A stretch of 64,000 nucleotides of DNA, from NCBI GenBank assembly GCA_002314455.1, contig DCFZ01000029.1, forward strand, positions 5,288-69,287, given 5' to 3'. The notes beneath the pieces were generated by a model that worked only from the letters and a program-made list of their open reading frames with translations, was not told the origin of the DNA and ran no database searches. This document shows positions 43,743 through 51,520 of the stretch, piece after piece (position 1 is the first letter of the stretch; each line of letters starts with the position of its first letter). This DNA is from Lentisphaeria bacterium UBA1791 (GTDB lineage Bacteria > Verrucomicrobiota > Lentisphaeria > Victivallales > Victivallaceae). The position numbers were made by a program, and so were the translations under genes.

Positions 43743-44279
43743 TTAAAAATTATCTGCTTCCAGCTGGAAATAAGCTCTCGGGTGTTTGCAGGCGGGGCAG
43801 ACTTCCGGAGCCTGATCGCCGATGTAAACGTGGCCGCAGTTGCGGCATTCCCAGCGGCGTTCACCGACCTTGACCCAGACTTCGCCTTTTTCGATGTTGG
43901 CGGCGAGCTTGCGGTAACGCTCCTCGTGGCGTTTTTCGATCGCGGCGATCAGGCGCATCTGCGCGGCGAGGTCGTGATAGCCCTCGGCGTCGGCTTCGTC
44001 GGCGAAATTCTTGTACATCGAAGTCCATTCCTCGTTTTCACCCGCGGCGGCGGCGAGCAAGTTGGAAAGGGTGTCCTGAATGCCGTCCAACTCCTTGAAC
44101 CAGAGCTTGGCGTGTTCCTTTTCGTTGTCGGCAGTCTGCTGAAAGATCGCGGCGATCTGCTCGTAGCCCTCTTTTTTCGCCTTGCTGGCGAAATAAGTGT
44201 ACTTGTTGCGCGCCTGGGATTCACCGGCAAATGCGTAAGCAAGATTTTTGGCGGTCTTGGAATTGGGATCGATCTTCAT
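43743..44279 (-). CDS. rbr: rubrerythrin
   Basis: A 178-residue peroxide-reducing enzyme of anaerobes. The N-terminal four-helix bundle carries the diiron ligands (FAGESQARNKY near 17, DNEKEHAKLW near 51, EADAEGYHDLA and AAIEKRHEERY). The C-terminal rubredoxin domain has CRNCGH near 144 and CPACKH near 161, four cysteines for one iron. It detoxifies hydrogen peroxide in the cytoplasm using reduced electron carriers. Its start overlaps the truA stop by four bases, so its expression is tied to that operon rather than to a separate stress promoter. Confidence 0.96.
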   Translation of the reverse strand: MKIDPNSKTAKNLAYAFAGESQARNKYTYFASKAKKEGYEQIAAIFQQTADNEKEHAKLWFKELDGIQDTLSNLLAAAAGENEEWTSMYKNFADEADAEGYHDLAAQMRLIAAIEKRHEERYRKLAANIEKGEVWVKVGERRWECRNCGHVYIGDQAPEVCPACKHPRAYFQLEADNF

Positions 44280-45166
44280 TTTCTATCTCCTTGGTCCGTT
44301 GACGGGCTTTCCTGCCCGAAAATTTCCGTGCGGTCGGGTGCGCCGAATTCGAGAAACGGCAGCGTTTTCAAATGGAAATTCTGCAATGCCGCGTCGTCGT
44401 AAAAGACGCGCATCAGAAACAATCCGTTGGGCGGCGCCGTTTCCGGCGCGGCGAGGCGGTTTTTCGCTTCCAGAATGCGGCGGACGTCCGCGGGTGCGAG
44501 CTTGCCCGCCCCCGCCCATTCCAGCGTCCCCATCAGACAGCGGATCATTTTGTACAAAAAGCCGTTGCCGACAAACGTCACCGCGATCAGATCGCCAAAG
44601 GTGTCGACTTCGATGCGGTAGATCGTGCGCACGGCGTCGTCGATCTCGCGCCGTTCGACGACGAAACTCGAGTAATCGTGCGTGCCTGTCAGCACCTGCG
44701 CGGCGTCGTAGATCAATTTCGGATCCATATGGTGGATCGGGTGCCACGCGTAACGGTCGATGAAAGGCGATTCCGCGCCGTTGTTGATGAGGTAAGTATA
44801 CGCCTTGCCGCGCGCGTCGAAGCGGGCGTTGAATTCAAGCGGAGCCTCCTCGATCATGCGCAATTTGATGTCGGGCGGCATCTGATGGTTGATCGCCTTC
44901 ATCAATTTTTCGGGCGGAATGTCGGGCCGTTCGGGCACGAGGAAGCTGGCGACGAAGCCCTGTGCGTGGACACCGCGGTCGGTGCGGCTGCAACCGACGA
45001 GGTGAATTTCCTGACGATCGTACAAGTTGGTGAGCTTTTTCTGGATCACCTCCTGGATCGCCAGCGAGTGTTTCTGTATCTGCCAGCCGCTGTACGCCGT
45101 GCCGTCGTACGAGATGACGACGCGATAGCGTTTAAACGGGACAAACGGGGTATCTTCCAAGGTCAT
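44276..45166 (-). CDS. truA: tRNA pseudouridine synthase A
   Basis: Forms pseudouridine at tRNA positions 38-40. The 296-residue product has the opening strand YRVVISYDGTAYSGWQIQ near 13 and the catalytic Asp in CSRTDRGVHAQG near 60. The C-terminal KMIRCLMGTLEWAGAGK near 210 is also typical. It overlaps both neighbours by four bases (hemW upstream, rubrerythrin downstream), which shows tight translational coupling within the operon. Confidence 0.95.
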   Translation of the reverse strand: MTLEDTPFVPFKRYRVVISYDGTAYSGWQIQKHSLAIQEVIQKKLTNLYDRQEIHLVGCSRTDRGVHAQGFVASFLVPERPDIPPEKLMKAINHQMPPDIKLRMIEEAPLEFNARFDARGKAYTYLINNGAESPFIDRYAWHPIHHMDPKLIYDAAQVLTGTHDYSSFVVERREIDDAVRTIYRIEVDTFGDLIAVTFVGNGFLYKMIRCLMGTLEWAGAGKLAPADVRRILEAKNRLAAPETAPPNGLFLMRVFYDDAALQNFHLKTLPFLEFGAPDRTEIFGQESPSTDQGDRK

Positions 45167-46251
45167 TCAAGCAGTTCCTCCGCAATCGTATTCCAATAGC
45201 GCAACCCCTTTTCGGAGAGTGCGATTTTCTGTTCCGTAATAAGTATAACGCCGGAGTAGCGATTTTGCAAATCGCGCGCGCGATTTTGACGCAAAATCCA
45301 TGCGTCGGCATGCGGGACGCGCGTCCACATCTCGCGCGTCCACCCGCCGGTGGTACGCAAATTGACGGCAAAAATCTCGTTGAGCCGTTCGGTGATCGAA
45401 ATGTGATCGAGCTCCGCAGGCGCACCGGCAAGCCACGCGGCAAAGTCGCCGACTTGCGTCATCCGGTCGACGCCGTCGAACCCGCTGGCGGCGGGACCGT
45501 AACCGCGCAACAGACCGCCCCTCCATACGTTGACGTTGTGACGGCATTCCCCGCCGGGTTTGGCGTAATTGGAAATCTCATAGCGCGTCAAGCCGAGTTT
45601 TTCCCGGGCAAACGTTGCGGTAAGTTCCCACAGATCGTCGGCGAGGTCGTCGTCGACGGGATAATTTCCGCCGAGGCGGCTCCCCTCCTCCGGCGTCAGG
45701 GCGTAGCAGGAAAGGTGATCGACCGGCAAGTCGGCGAGGAAATCGAATTCGTGCGCCCAACTCGCTTTGCTTTCGCCCGGCACGCCGTAAATGAGATCGC
45801 AATTAAAGTGGGGGAACTTCGCCTCGGAAATCAGCTTCAGGGCGCGTTGCAGTGCACCGTCGGAGCAAACGCGCCCGAGCCGGGTGCGCTTTTCGGCAAA
45901 AAAGCTCTGCACGCCGACACTGATGCGCGTCGCGAAATCCCGGATGAGAAAAATTTTTTCTTCGTCGAGCGTTTCCGGATTCGCCTCGATGGAGATCTCG
46001 CAATTTTCTGCCAGCGGGATCGCTTGCCGGATCAGGTCAAACAGCTTTTTCAAGCGCGGGGCGTCGAGCAAAGTCGGCGTGCCGCCGCCAAGATAAATCG
46101 TTTCGGCGCAAGGGTTTGCCGTTGCCGACAAAGTTTTTTCAAGATGCGTTAAATATGCGTCAAACTGCGCATTTTCCGGGTGCGGCAAACTGTAAAAGGC
46201 GCAGTAGGCGCACTTCTGCCGGCAAAAAGGAATGTGAAAGTAGTAATTCAT
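45163..46251 (-). CDS. hemW: HemW-like radical SAM protein (coproporphyrinogen III oxidase-like)
   Basis: A 362-residue radical SAM enzyme with the HemW/HemN layout. HIPFCRQKCAYCAFYS places the CxxxCxxC cluster ligands at about residues 9-16, and IYLGGGTPTLLD near 65 is the SAM-binding GGGTPT motif. The C-terminal HemN domain (ITERLNEIFAVNLRTTGG near 290) is present. HemW is now viewed as a heme chaperone rather than the oxidase itself; the two cannot be told apart fully by eye, but the short N-terminus favours HemW. ATG 46251 is used because the longer frame from 46287 lacks family similarity. It overlaps truA by four bases. Confidence 0.85.
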   Translation of the reverse strand: MNYYFHIPFCRQKCAYCAFYSLPHPENAQFDAYLTHLEKTLSATANPCAETIYLGGGTPTLLDAPRLKKLFDLIRQAIPLAENCEISIEANPETLDEEKIFLIRDFATRISVGVQSFFAEKRTRLGRVCSDGALQRALKLISEAKFPHFNCDLIYGVPGESKASWAHEFDFLADLPVDHLSCYALTPEEGSRLGGNYPVDDDLADDLWELTATFAREKLGLTRYEISNYAKPGGECRHNVNVWRGGLLRGYGPAASGFDGVDRMTQVGDFAAWLAGAPAELDHISITERLNEIFAVNLRTTGGWTREMWTRVPHADAWILRQNRARDLQNRYSGVILITEQKIALSEKGLRYWNTIAEELLE

Positions 46252-46287
46252 GGCATATAAGATACCATAAAACTGATGGAAAATCAA

Positions 46288-47157
46288 TCAGTTTTGACGG
46301 CAGAAAAAGCGAAAAACGCACGTTGCGCAGTGCGACGCATCGGCGGGGAAATCGTCTTCATCGACGGTACCGTTTTCATGAATGAGCTGACTCATTTCCT
46401 CCACGTCGCGCCGGATGCCGCGCAAGACCTCGCTGACGTCGGCGTCGGCGCCGATCTCGGTAAAGGTTGCGCCGTCGCCCGCGAGGACGAAACTTCGCAC
46501 CGTCTGCGGCGGCGCGCCCCACAATTTGGCGGCGGCGAATTTGCCGAGCACCGCGATCTCGTTGCCGGCATCGGTCGAAGCCGTATTTTCCAACAGCCAG
46601 ATCTCGCCGGCGCGGCGCACCGCCAAGACCGGGACGAGAAAACATTTCAATTCGGCGATGGCAAGTTCCAGCGGCGATTCAATCGGGCGGCGGTCGCATT
46701 TCGGGATGTTGGAAAGCGCGCTCCATGCGTTGCGGGTGATCTCGCCGCAAAGGGCATCCAATAATGCGAGCATCCGGTGATGGACATTGCCTGCACTTTC
46801 CTCACCGGCGACCAGTTCAAGCAACGTGACGCGGTTGTCGTTGGCGAGCATCCGGGAAAATTCCCATTCGGCGCGCCGCGCCGCAAGCGGGAAAAGTTCC
46901 AATGTTTCCGCAGGAGCTTCATCGTCCTGCGCCGCGTAAAAACTTTCGCGCATCGCAAAGTTGGCGATGCGCCGCACGAATTCGGCGAGCGGGATCAATC
47001 TTTTCGCGGCGTAGAATTCGCGCACCGGTTGCGGCGATGCGAGATCAAAACCGCCCCGGGCGGCGTAGTAGTACAAAAAGTATTTCCGGCGGCACGTCCG
47101 CCAGTAACGGCGGCGGCGCACGCTCCAGAAGAAGTCGGTCGACTGCGTTGAGATCAT
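46288..47157 (-). CDS. Fe-S PD-(D/E)XK nuclease-like protein, apparently degenerate
   Basis: A 289-residue protein with the four-cysteine pattern of Cas4/AddB-type nucleases: Cys22 in RTCRRKYFLYYY and a C-terminal CATCVFRFFC (Cys277, Cys280, Cys286). These would hold a 4Fe-4S cluster. The nuclease core is doubtful: where the family has an acidic residue followed by (D/E)xK, this protein reads LAVRRAGEIWLLENTAS, with no clear first Asp and Thr in place of Lys. It may bind DNA without cutting it. ATG 47157 follows two tiny open frames. It heads the hemW - truA - rubrerythrin - lpxB operon, 36 bases before hemW. No cas genes or addA are nearby. Confidence 0.6.
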   Translation of the reverse strand: MISTQSTDFFWSVRRRRYWRTCRRKYFLYYYAARGGFDLASPQPVREFYAAKRLIPLAEFVRRIANFAMRESFYAAQDDEAPAETLELFPLAARRAEWEFSRMLANDNRVTLLELVAGEESAGNVHHRMLALLDALCGEITRNAWSALSNIPKCDRRPIESPLELAIAELKCFLVPVLAVRRAGEIWLLENTASTDAGNEIAVLGKFAAAKLWGAPPQTVRSFVLAGDGATFTEIGADADVSEVLRGIRRDVEEMSQLIHENGTVDEDDFPADASHCATCVFRFFCRQN

Positions 47158-47162
47158 CGTCT

Positions 47163-47240
47163 TTACCACAGATCGGATGGGAAAAGTTTTTCGACGTCCG
47201 CCGCCGCGACGGCGAGAAATACCGGATTGAGCAAATTCAT
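47163..47240 (-). CDS. 25-codon small open frame upstream of the nuclease-like gene
   Basis: Reads MNLLNPVFLAVAAADVEKLF then PSDLW and TAA, ending 5 bases before the start of the nuclease-like gene. Its ATG overlaps the stop of a seven-codon frame (MEKKVEL, 47260-47237) in an ATGA arrangement. That first frame has a well-placed AGGAG (47273-47269) eight bases ahead. The pair could be a leader controlling the gene downstream, a real short peptide, or the remains of a longer frameshifted N-terminus. Confidence 0.35.
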   Translation of the reverse strand: MNLLNPVFLAVAAADVEKLFPSDLW

Positions 47241-47280
47241 AATTCAACCTTTTTTTCCATCGTTCCGACTCCTCTCTATG

Positions 47281-47308
47281 AATATAGCTGGCTCGGTGGA
47301 AAAATCAA
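47281..47308 (-). promoter_or_regulatory. sigma-70 type promoter before the micro-ORFs and nuclease-like gene
   Basis: Minus strand: TTGATT (47308-47303), 16-base spacer, TATATT (47286-47281). Transcription would begin near 47274, about 14 bases before the first small frame and just past the GT2 stop at 47319. Confidence 0.5.
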
Positions 47309-47318
47309 ATTTTTCTGC

Positions 47319-48047
47319 TCACGATTTGAGCGACCGCCGCCGGGAAGTCAGCCAGTTGAAACGGACGATGTGCCAGAGCGCCGCCACGCCGTCGCGCCAG
47401 GAAATCTTTTTGCCCTCGTCGCGTTTGCGCGGCGCGTAGGATATCGGCACTTCGACGAGACGTAAATTTTTGATCTTGGCGAGTTTCGCGCCGATCTCGA
47501 CCTCGATGCCGAAACGGGGCGACGTGAGGATCAGTTTTTGGACGATTTCACGGCGGAACATCTTGTAACAGGTTTCCATATCCGTGAGTCGCAAGCCGGA
47601 AAAGAAATTGAAAAGTTTCGTCAGCACCACGTTGGCGGTGCGGTTGCCGAAAACAAGATCGGGATTGCCGAGCAAACGCGATCCGTAGACCACGTCCGCC
47701 CGGCCGGCGAGCAAAGGCGCCAGCAACGCGTCGAAATCCGCGGGATCATATTCCCAGTCGGCATCCTGGACGACGACAAAATCGCACGTCGCCCGGGCAA
47801 ATCCCTCGATCAGCGCCGCCCCCTTGCCGCAGTTGTGCTTCTGACGAAAGACCCTGACCCGCGCATCACGGGCGAAAGACTGCAGTGCGTCGCTCGTGCC
47901 ATCAGTCGAAGCATCGTCGACGATGATCAATTCGGCGACTGCCGGTTGCGCCAAAACGCGTTCGATTACGCCGGCAACGAGCTTTTCCTCATTGAAAACC
48001 GGCATCACCACCGACAACACGGGGGAAACGCGCGCTGCCGTACTCAT
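47319..48047 (-). CDS. family 2 glycosyltransferase, dolichol-phosphate mannosyltransferase-like
   Basis: A 242-residue GT-A fold enzyme: SVVMPVFNEEKLV near residue 13, LIIVDDASTDGT near 40 and the metal-binding DADWEYDP near 95. It lacks C-terminal membrane helices, like DPM1-type enzymes that load a sugar on polyprenyl phosphate. It is coupled by ATGA to proC and lies downstream of uppP, which produces undecaprenyl phosphate, a plausible acceptor (inference). The sugar donor is unknown. Confidence 0.85.
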   Translation of the reverse strand: MSTAARVSPVLSVVMPVFNEEKLVAGVIERVLAQPAVAELIIVDDASTDGTSDALQSFARDARVRVFRQKHNCGKGAALIEGFARATCDFVVVQDADWEYDPADFDALLAPLLAGRADVVYGSRLLGNPDLVFGNRTANVVLTKLFNFFSGLRLTDMETCYKMFRREIVQKLILTSPRFGIEVEIGAKLAKIKNLRLVEVPISYAPRKRDEGKKISWRDGVAALWHIVRFNWLTSRRRSLKS

Positions 48048-48838
48048 TTACCGAGTTCGCGGGAACGCTCCGCCGCCGCCCGCACCGACTGGATGACCGT
48101 GCTGTCAAACGCCCCGTCGGCGAGCACTTCCAGCGCACGGATCGTCGTGCCGCCGGGACTGGTGACCATATCGCGCAACACCGCCGGATGCTGTTTGGTC
48201 TTGAGCGCCATCAGGGCGGACCCCAGCACCGTCTGTACAGCAAGCTGATGCGCGACGTCGCGCGTCAACCCTTCGGCGACGCCGCCGTCGGCGAGCGCGC
48301 GGATGAATTCAAAAACATAAGCGGGGCCGCTGCCCGACAAGGCGGTCACCGCGTCGAGGTCGTGTTCTTTGACCTGCAACGCGATGCCGACGCTCGAAAG
48401 AATCTTTTCGACCAGCGCACGGTCTGCGGCAGTCGCCGTCGGATCCGGCGCATAGCACGCCGCCCCCGCGCCGACCAGCGCCGGCGTGTTGGGCATCACG
48501 CGGATCAACCGCGCATCAGCGCAAAATTCACCGAGTTTCGCCAGCGTCACGCCGGCAACGATGGAAATGACCAGTTTGCCCGCGAACTTGCCGGCAAGCG
48601 GCGTCAAGGCGCTCGCGAGCATCTGCGGTTTCACCGCGATCAACACCGCGTCAAAGTCCACTAATTTGCCGGGATCGTCGACACAGGAAATCCCCGTTTC
48701 GGCGGTGAACTTTGCCGCCGCTTCGCTGGAAACGTCAAAAGCGGCGAGCTCCGCCGCGCTCAACGCCCCCGTAGAAACCATACCGCCGGCAATGGCGGTC
48801 GCCATTTTTCCGGCACCGATAAAAAAGATCTTACCCAT
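48044..48838 (-). CDS. proC: pyrroline-5-carboxylate reductase
   Basis: Last enzyme of proline synthesis, reducing pyrroline-5-carboxylate with NAD(P)H. The 264-residue product has the nucleotide-binding IFFIGAGKMATAIAGGM at the N-terminus, RVMPNTPALVGAGA near 115, SGSGPAYVFEF near 165 and the C-terminal DMVTSPGGTTIRAL signature near 227. ATG 48838 follows AGGAG (48850-48846) and begins exactly at the conserved fold; the frame extends to 48868 without similarity. It overlaps the GT2 start by four bases. Confidence 0.95.
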   Translation of the reverse strand: MGKIFFIGAGKMATAIAGGMVSTGALSAAELAAFDVSSEAAAKFTAETGISCVDDPGKLVDFDAVLIAVKPQMLASALTPLAGKFAGKLVISIVAGVTLAKLGEFCADARLIRVMPNTPALVGAGAACYAPDPTATAADRALVEKILSSVGIALQVKEHDLDAVTALSGSGPAYVFEFIRALADGGVAEGLTRDVAHQLAVQTVLGSALMALKTKQHPAVLRDMVTSPGGTTIRALEVLADGAFDSTVIQSVRAAAERSRELGK

Positions 48839-48848
48839 CGCAACACTC

Positions 48849-49667
48849 CTATCCTGCGTAACGTGCAAAATACTTGCAGATCAACAACAAACCAAGGGCG
48901 ATCACATACCACGAAAAGTAGCAGAGCTTACCCTTTTTCACCACTTTCACCAAAAAGTGCAACGCGGCAAAACTCACGATCGCCGACACCGCGACTGCAA
49001 CGCCGAGTTGCAAATACGAAACGGTCATTGCCGACGCCGCTTTGCCGCGCACGAGATCCAGCGTTTCCAGAAGCGTCGCCCCGAAAATCGCCGGCAACGC
49101 GAGCAAAAAGGAAAACGCCGCCGCCGATTCCCGTTCGATTCCGGCGAGCAATCCGGCGACGATCGTCGAACCGGAGCGCGAAATACCGGGCAGAATCGCC
49201 GCGCTCTGCACCACGCCGACCGTCAGCGACTGTTTCCACGTGATCTCCTTGATCGGCGTCGGCGGCGTGTCGCGCCGGATCAATTTCTCTTTGCCGCTCA
49301 AGCGCAACAGCGCACCGGTGATGAGAAATCCCAAGGCGATCACCGCGAGATCGCCGAAAAGCCATTCATCCCATTTGAAATGCTTGATCACCACGCCGGC
49401 CACGCCGGCGGGGATCGAACCGAGGATCACCATACACAGCAAGTGGAACTGATCGCGCTTGAAAAACCCGAGCAGCAACTGAAAGTAAAAAACGATGATC
49501 GCCAGCAAACTCCCCGCGTGAAGCATAATGCCGAGCGTCGCGCTTTCTTCGCCCTTGAAGCCGAAAAACGCCGCGAGCACGGCGAGGTGTCCCGACGAAC
49601 TTACCGGCAGAAATTCCGTCAATCCCTGAATGACGGCAAGTAAAACAACATAGATCCACAAACTCAT
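48849..49667 (-). CDS. uppP: undecaprenyl-diphosphatase
   Basis: A 272-residue BacA-type inner-membrane phosphatase with about seven or eight helices that recycles the peptidoglycan and O-antigen carrier and can confer bacitracin tolerance. The two active-site motifs are GLTEFLPVSSSGHLAV near residue 15 and LPGISRSGSTIVAG near 158. Its start overlaps the stop of a small membrane protein gene (ATGA), and proC follows 10 bases downstream. Confidence 0.95.
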   Translation of the reverse strand: MSLWIYVVLLAVIQGLTEFLPVSSSGHLAVLAAFFGFKGEESATLGIMLHAGSLLAIIVFYFQLLLGFFKRDQFHLLCMVILGSIPAGVAGVVIKHFKWDEWLFGDLAVIALGFLITGALLRLSGKEKLIRRDTPPTPIKEITWKQSLTVGVVQSAAILPGISRSGSTIVAGLLAGIERESAAAFSFLLALPAIFGATLLETLDLVRGKAASAMTVSYLQLGVAVAVSAIVSFAALHFLVKVVKKGKLCYFSWYVIALGLLLICKYFARYAG

Positions 49668-49873
49668 TCTTGCATCCCGCTCAATTTTAAATGATCCATA
49701 TAGCCGGCGGAATTTTCCACTTTGATCGTCACTTTCTGCAATCGTCTGGTGCAGAAATTGATGACATCTTCCGGCTTGCTCTTAAACACGGTACACGCGA
49801 TCAACAGCGCAACTGCGACCGCAAAGAGGAATCCCAAAATGATCCCGACCAGACATCCGCAAACTTTTGACAA
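49664..49873 (-). CDS. small single-helix membrane protein
   Basis: A 69-residue protein with one hydrophobic helix (about 8-28, CLVGIILGFLFAVAVALLIAC) and a short tail of mixed charge containing KVTIKVENSAG. No family was recognised. A TTTACC-type leader is not seen; AAGGAGT (49880-49874 region) precedes its start, and it overlaps uppP by four bases, so translation of both is coupled. It may assist or regulate UppP, but this rests on position alone. Confidence 0.6.
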   Translation of the reverse strand: MSKVCGCLVGIILGFLFAVAVALLIACTVFKSKPEDVINFCTRRLQKVTIKVENSAGYMDHLKLSGMQE

Positions 49874-49889
49874 GATATTGACTCCTTAA

Positions 49890-50753
49890 TTACAAAAAAT
49901 TTTTGCCGGGGTGGAAAACAACCTCGGTGACCGGCAAACGCCAATAGGTCTTTTCCGCCGACGCAGAGGGCGACGACGGCAAAAAAAACAATCCTTTTTC
50001 GGTCAACGCCAGCGTCAACGCCGAGAGTTCACCGAAAAAACCTTCGCTCAAAAACACCCGCAATTTGCCCGGCACATTGATTTTCATCATCCCGGCGTCG
50101 AGCACGACGGCACAGACCGCACCCCGGTTCAAGACGCCGCACCGCACATTTTCCAACGCGTGCCCGGCGGCAAAATCGGCGAGCGGTTCGCCGTCACGGT
50201 AATGCATCAGCATTTCCGCCGAGAGCAACGGCAGATCCATCGCCCGGTCGGCGACTTCCAGAATCGGCGTCACCACCGGCGTATAACGCACATCGGCATC
50301 GCCGTCGGAAGTCGCATAACCGCCGAGATCGCACTTTAAAATGCCGGAAAGTTTTTCCGCTTCTTCCGCGCTGGGCAACGCGCCGGGATCGCTTTCCAGC
50401 TCGCGGATGCGCGCGGCGGAAATGCCGCTTAAATTGGCGAGCGTCACCACCGAAAGATGACGCTTGCGGCGACGTTCGAGAAGCTCCTTGTTGGCGGCGG
50501 AATGCACTTCGCTTTCCCCCAGCCGGATGCGCTGCCACAGACGGCGGAGCCGGACGACGTCCGCCTTGCCCTCCAGCAACGCGACAATCTGATCCAAACG
50601 CTCGCGCGACGGCACCAGCACCCCGCTGATGGTCTGCGAGATCGCGCTCGGCGTCATATTCAAATGACGCGCCAACGTGTTTTGGCGGACGTGCGCGGCT
50701 TTCAGTGCCGCGCGCAATTCCTCACCAAAAGTTTTTGTCAGAATGCTTTGCAT
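49890..50753 (-). CDS. XRE-type regulator with two helix-turn-helix segments
   Basis: A 287-residue DNA-binding protein. The first HTH lies at about 8-60 (NTLARHLNMTPSAISQTISG). A second Cro/CI-like HTH appears at about 90-140 (VVTLANLSGISAARIRELES). The C-terminal half (about 150-287) is strand-rich and of unknown fold; it contains GALENVRCG-like and AVVLDAGMMKINV stretches and may sense a ligand. It is the first gene before the small membrane protein, uppP, proC and GT2, and has its own promoter at 50776-50804, so it may control this group or itself. Confidence 0.7.
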   Translation of the reverse strand: MQSILTKTFGEELRAALKAAHVRQNTLARHLNMTPSAISQTISGVLVPSRERLDQIVALLEGKADVVRLRRLWQRIRLGESEVHSAANKELLERRRKRHLSVVTLANLSGISAARIRELESDPGALPSAEEAEKLSGILKCDLGGYATSDGDADVRYTPVVTPILEVADRAMDLPLLSAEMLMHYRDGEPLADFAAGHALENVRCGVLNRGAVCAVVLDAGMMKINVPGKLRVFLSEGFFGELSALTLALTEKGLFFLPSSPSASAEKTYWRLPVTEVVFHPGKNFL

Positions 50754-50775
50754 GAAAAGATCTTGATGTCAGAAG

Positions 50776-50804
50776 AGTGTACAGAAAATAAGGTAATATC
50801 TCAA
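50776..50804 (-). promoter_or_regulatory. sigma-70 type promoter for the XRE-uppP-proC group
   Basis: Minus strand: TTGAGA (50804-50799), 17-base spacer, TACACT (50781-50776), 22 bases upstream of the start codon. Confidence 0.55.
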
Positions 50805-50851
50805 GACAGAAAAAGCAAGCTTTTTTATCAAAAACTTAATAAAAAAGTGCG

Positions 50852-51520
50852 CTACAGCAATTCTTTCAGCGCGTCCATATCGCCGGGCAGCGTCAGCTTG
50901 GGATTTGCCGCCTCATCCGCGAGCACGGCGACGTCGAATCCGGCGCGGCGCATCGCTTCGGCGTCGTCGGTCACCGACGCGTCGATGGCAGAAGCGAGCG
51001 CCTTTTTCAATTCGGCAACGGCAAAAAGCTGCGGAGTTTCCGCGCAAAAAAGTCCTTCGCGCGGCACGTTTTCGATGATCCTGCCTGCGGCATCGATCCG
51101 CTTGACGGTATCGACGATCTTTCTGCCGGAGATCACGCCGCAGTGGTGTCTGATGGCAAATTCGTAAAGTTTTTCCAACTGTCTGCAACTTGCCAGCGGC
51201 CGCGCCGCATCGGCGACGGCGGCGTATGCGATTGATCTCGACAGAACGGCAAGCCCGTTGCGCACCGATTCCGCCCGGCAGTCGCCCCCCGTCGTCACCG
51301 TGACGGGCACGCCCGGCAGATATTGCGCAAGCATTTTCTCATATTCCGCCTGATACGCCGCGGAAGCGACCAGCACCAGCTCGCCGGCGACCGGGGCGTA
51401 ATTCCGCAACGGGTGGATCAATACCGGCGCATCGCCGAGCATTTCCAACAATTTGTTTTTGCCGTAACGCGCCGAACTGCCGCCCGCGACGACGACAACG
51501 CCGAGATCGGGATACCTCAT
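50852..51520 (-). CDS. ispD: 2-C-methyl-D-erythritol 4-phosphate cytidylyltransferase
   Basis: Couples CTP to methylerythritol phosphate in the non-mevalonate isoprenoid pathway. The 222-residue product shows VVVAGGSSARYGKNK near residue 8 (nucleotide loop), GGDCRAESVRNGL near 78, ADAARPL near 103 and the C-terminal VTDDAEAMRRAG near 175. The Lys in the first motif is retained. ATG 51520 overlaps the Sel1-repeat stop by four bases; the longer frame from 51595 lies in that gene. It ends the guaB - ompH - lpxD - Sel1 - ispD unit. Confidence 0.9.
   Translation of the reverse strand: MRYPDLGVVVVAGGSSARYGKNKLLEMLGDAPVLIHPLRNYAPVAGELVLVASAAYQAEYEKMLAQYLPGVPVTVTTGGDCRAESVRNGLAVLSRSIAYAAVADAARPLASCRQLEKLYEFAIRHHCGVISGRKIVDTVKRIDAAGRIIENVPREGLFCAETPQLFAVAELKKALASAIDASVTDDAEAMRRAGFDVAVLADEAANPKLTLPGDMDALKELL

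Noticed and set aside
43679..43748. Short frame reading WLFDVPERDKNSAPAV before lpxB
   Set aside because: Its upstream part is a shadow of the rubrerythrin gene, with no start or ribosome-binding site of its own in the gap.
46288..47157. CRISPR-associated Cas4
   Set aside because: Cysteine pattern fits, but no repeats, cas1, cas2 or effector genes are present and the catalytic residues are not recognisable.
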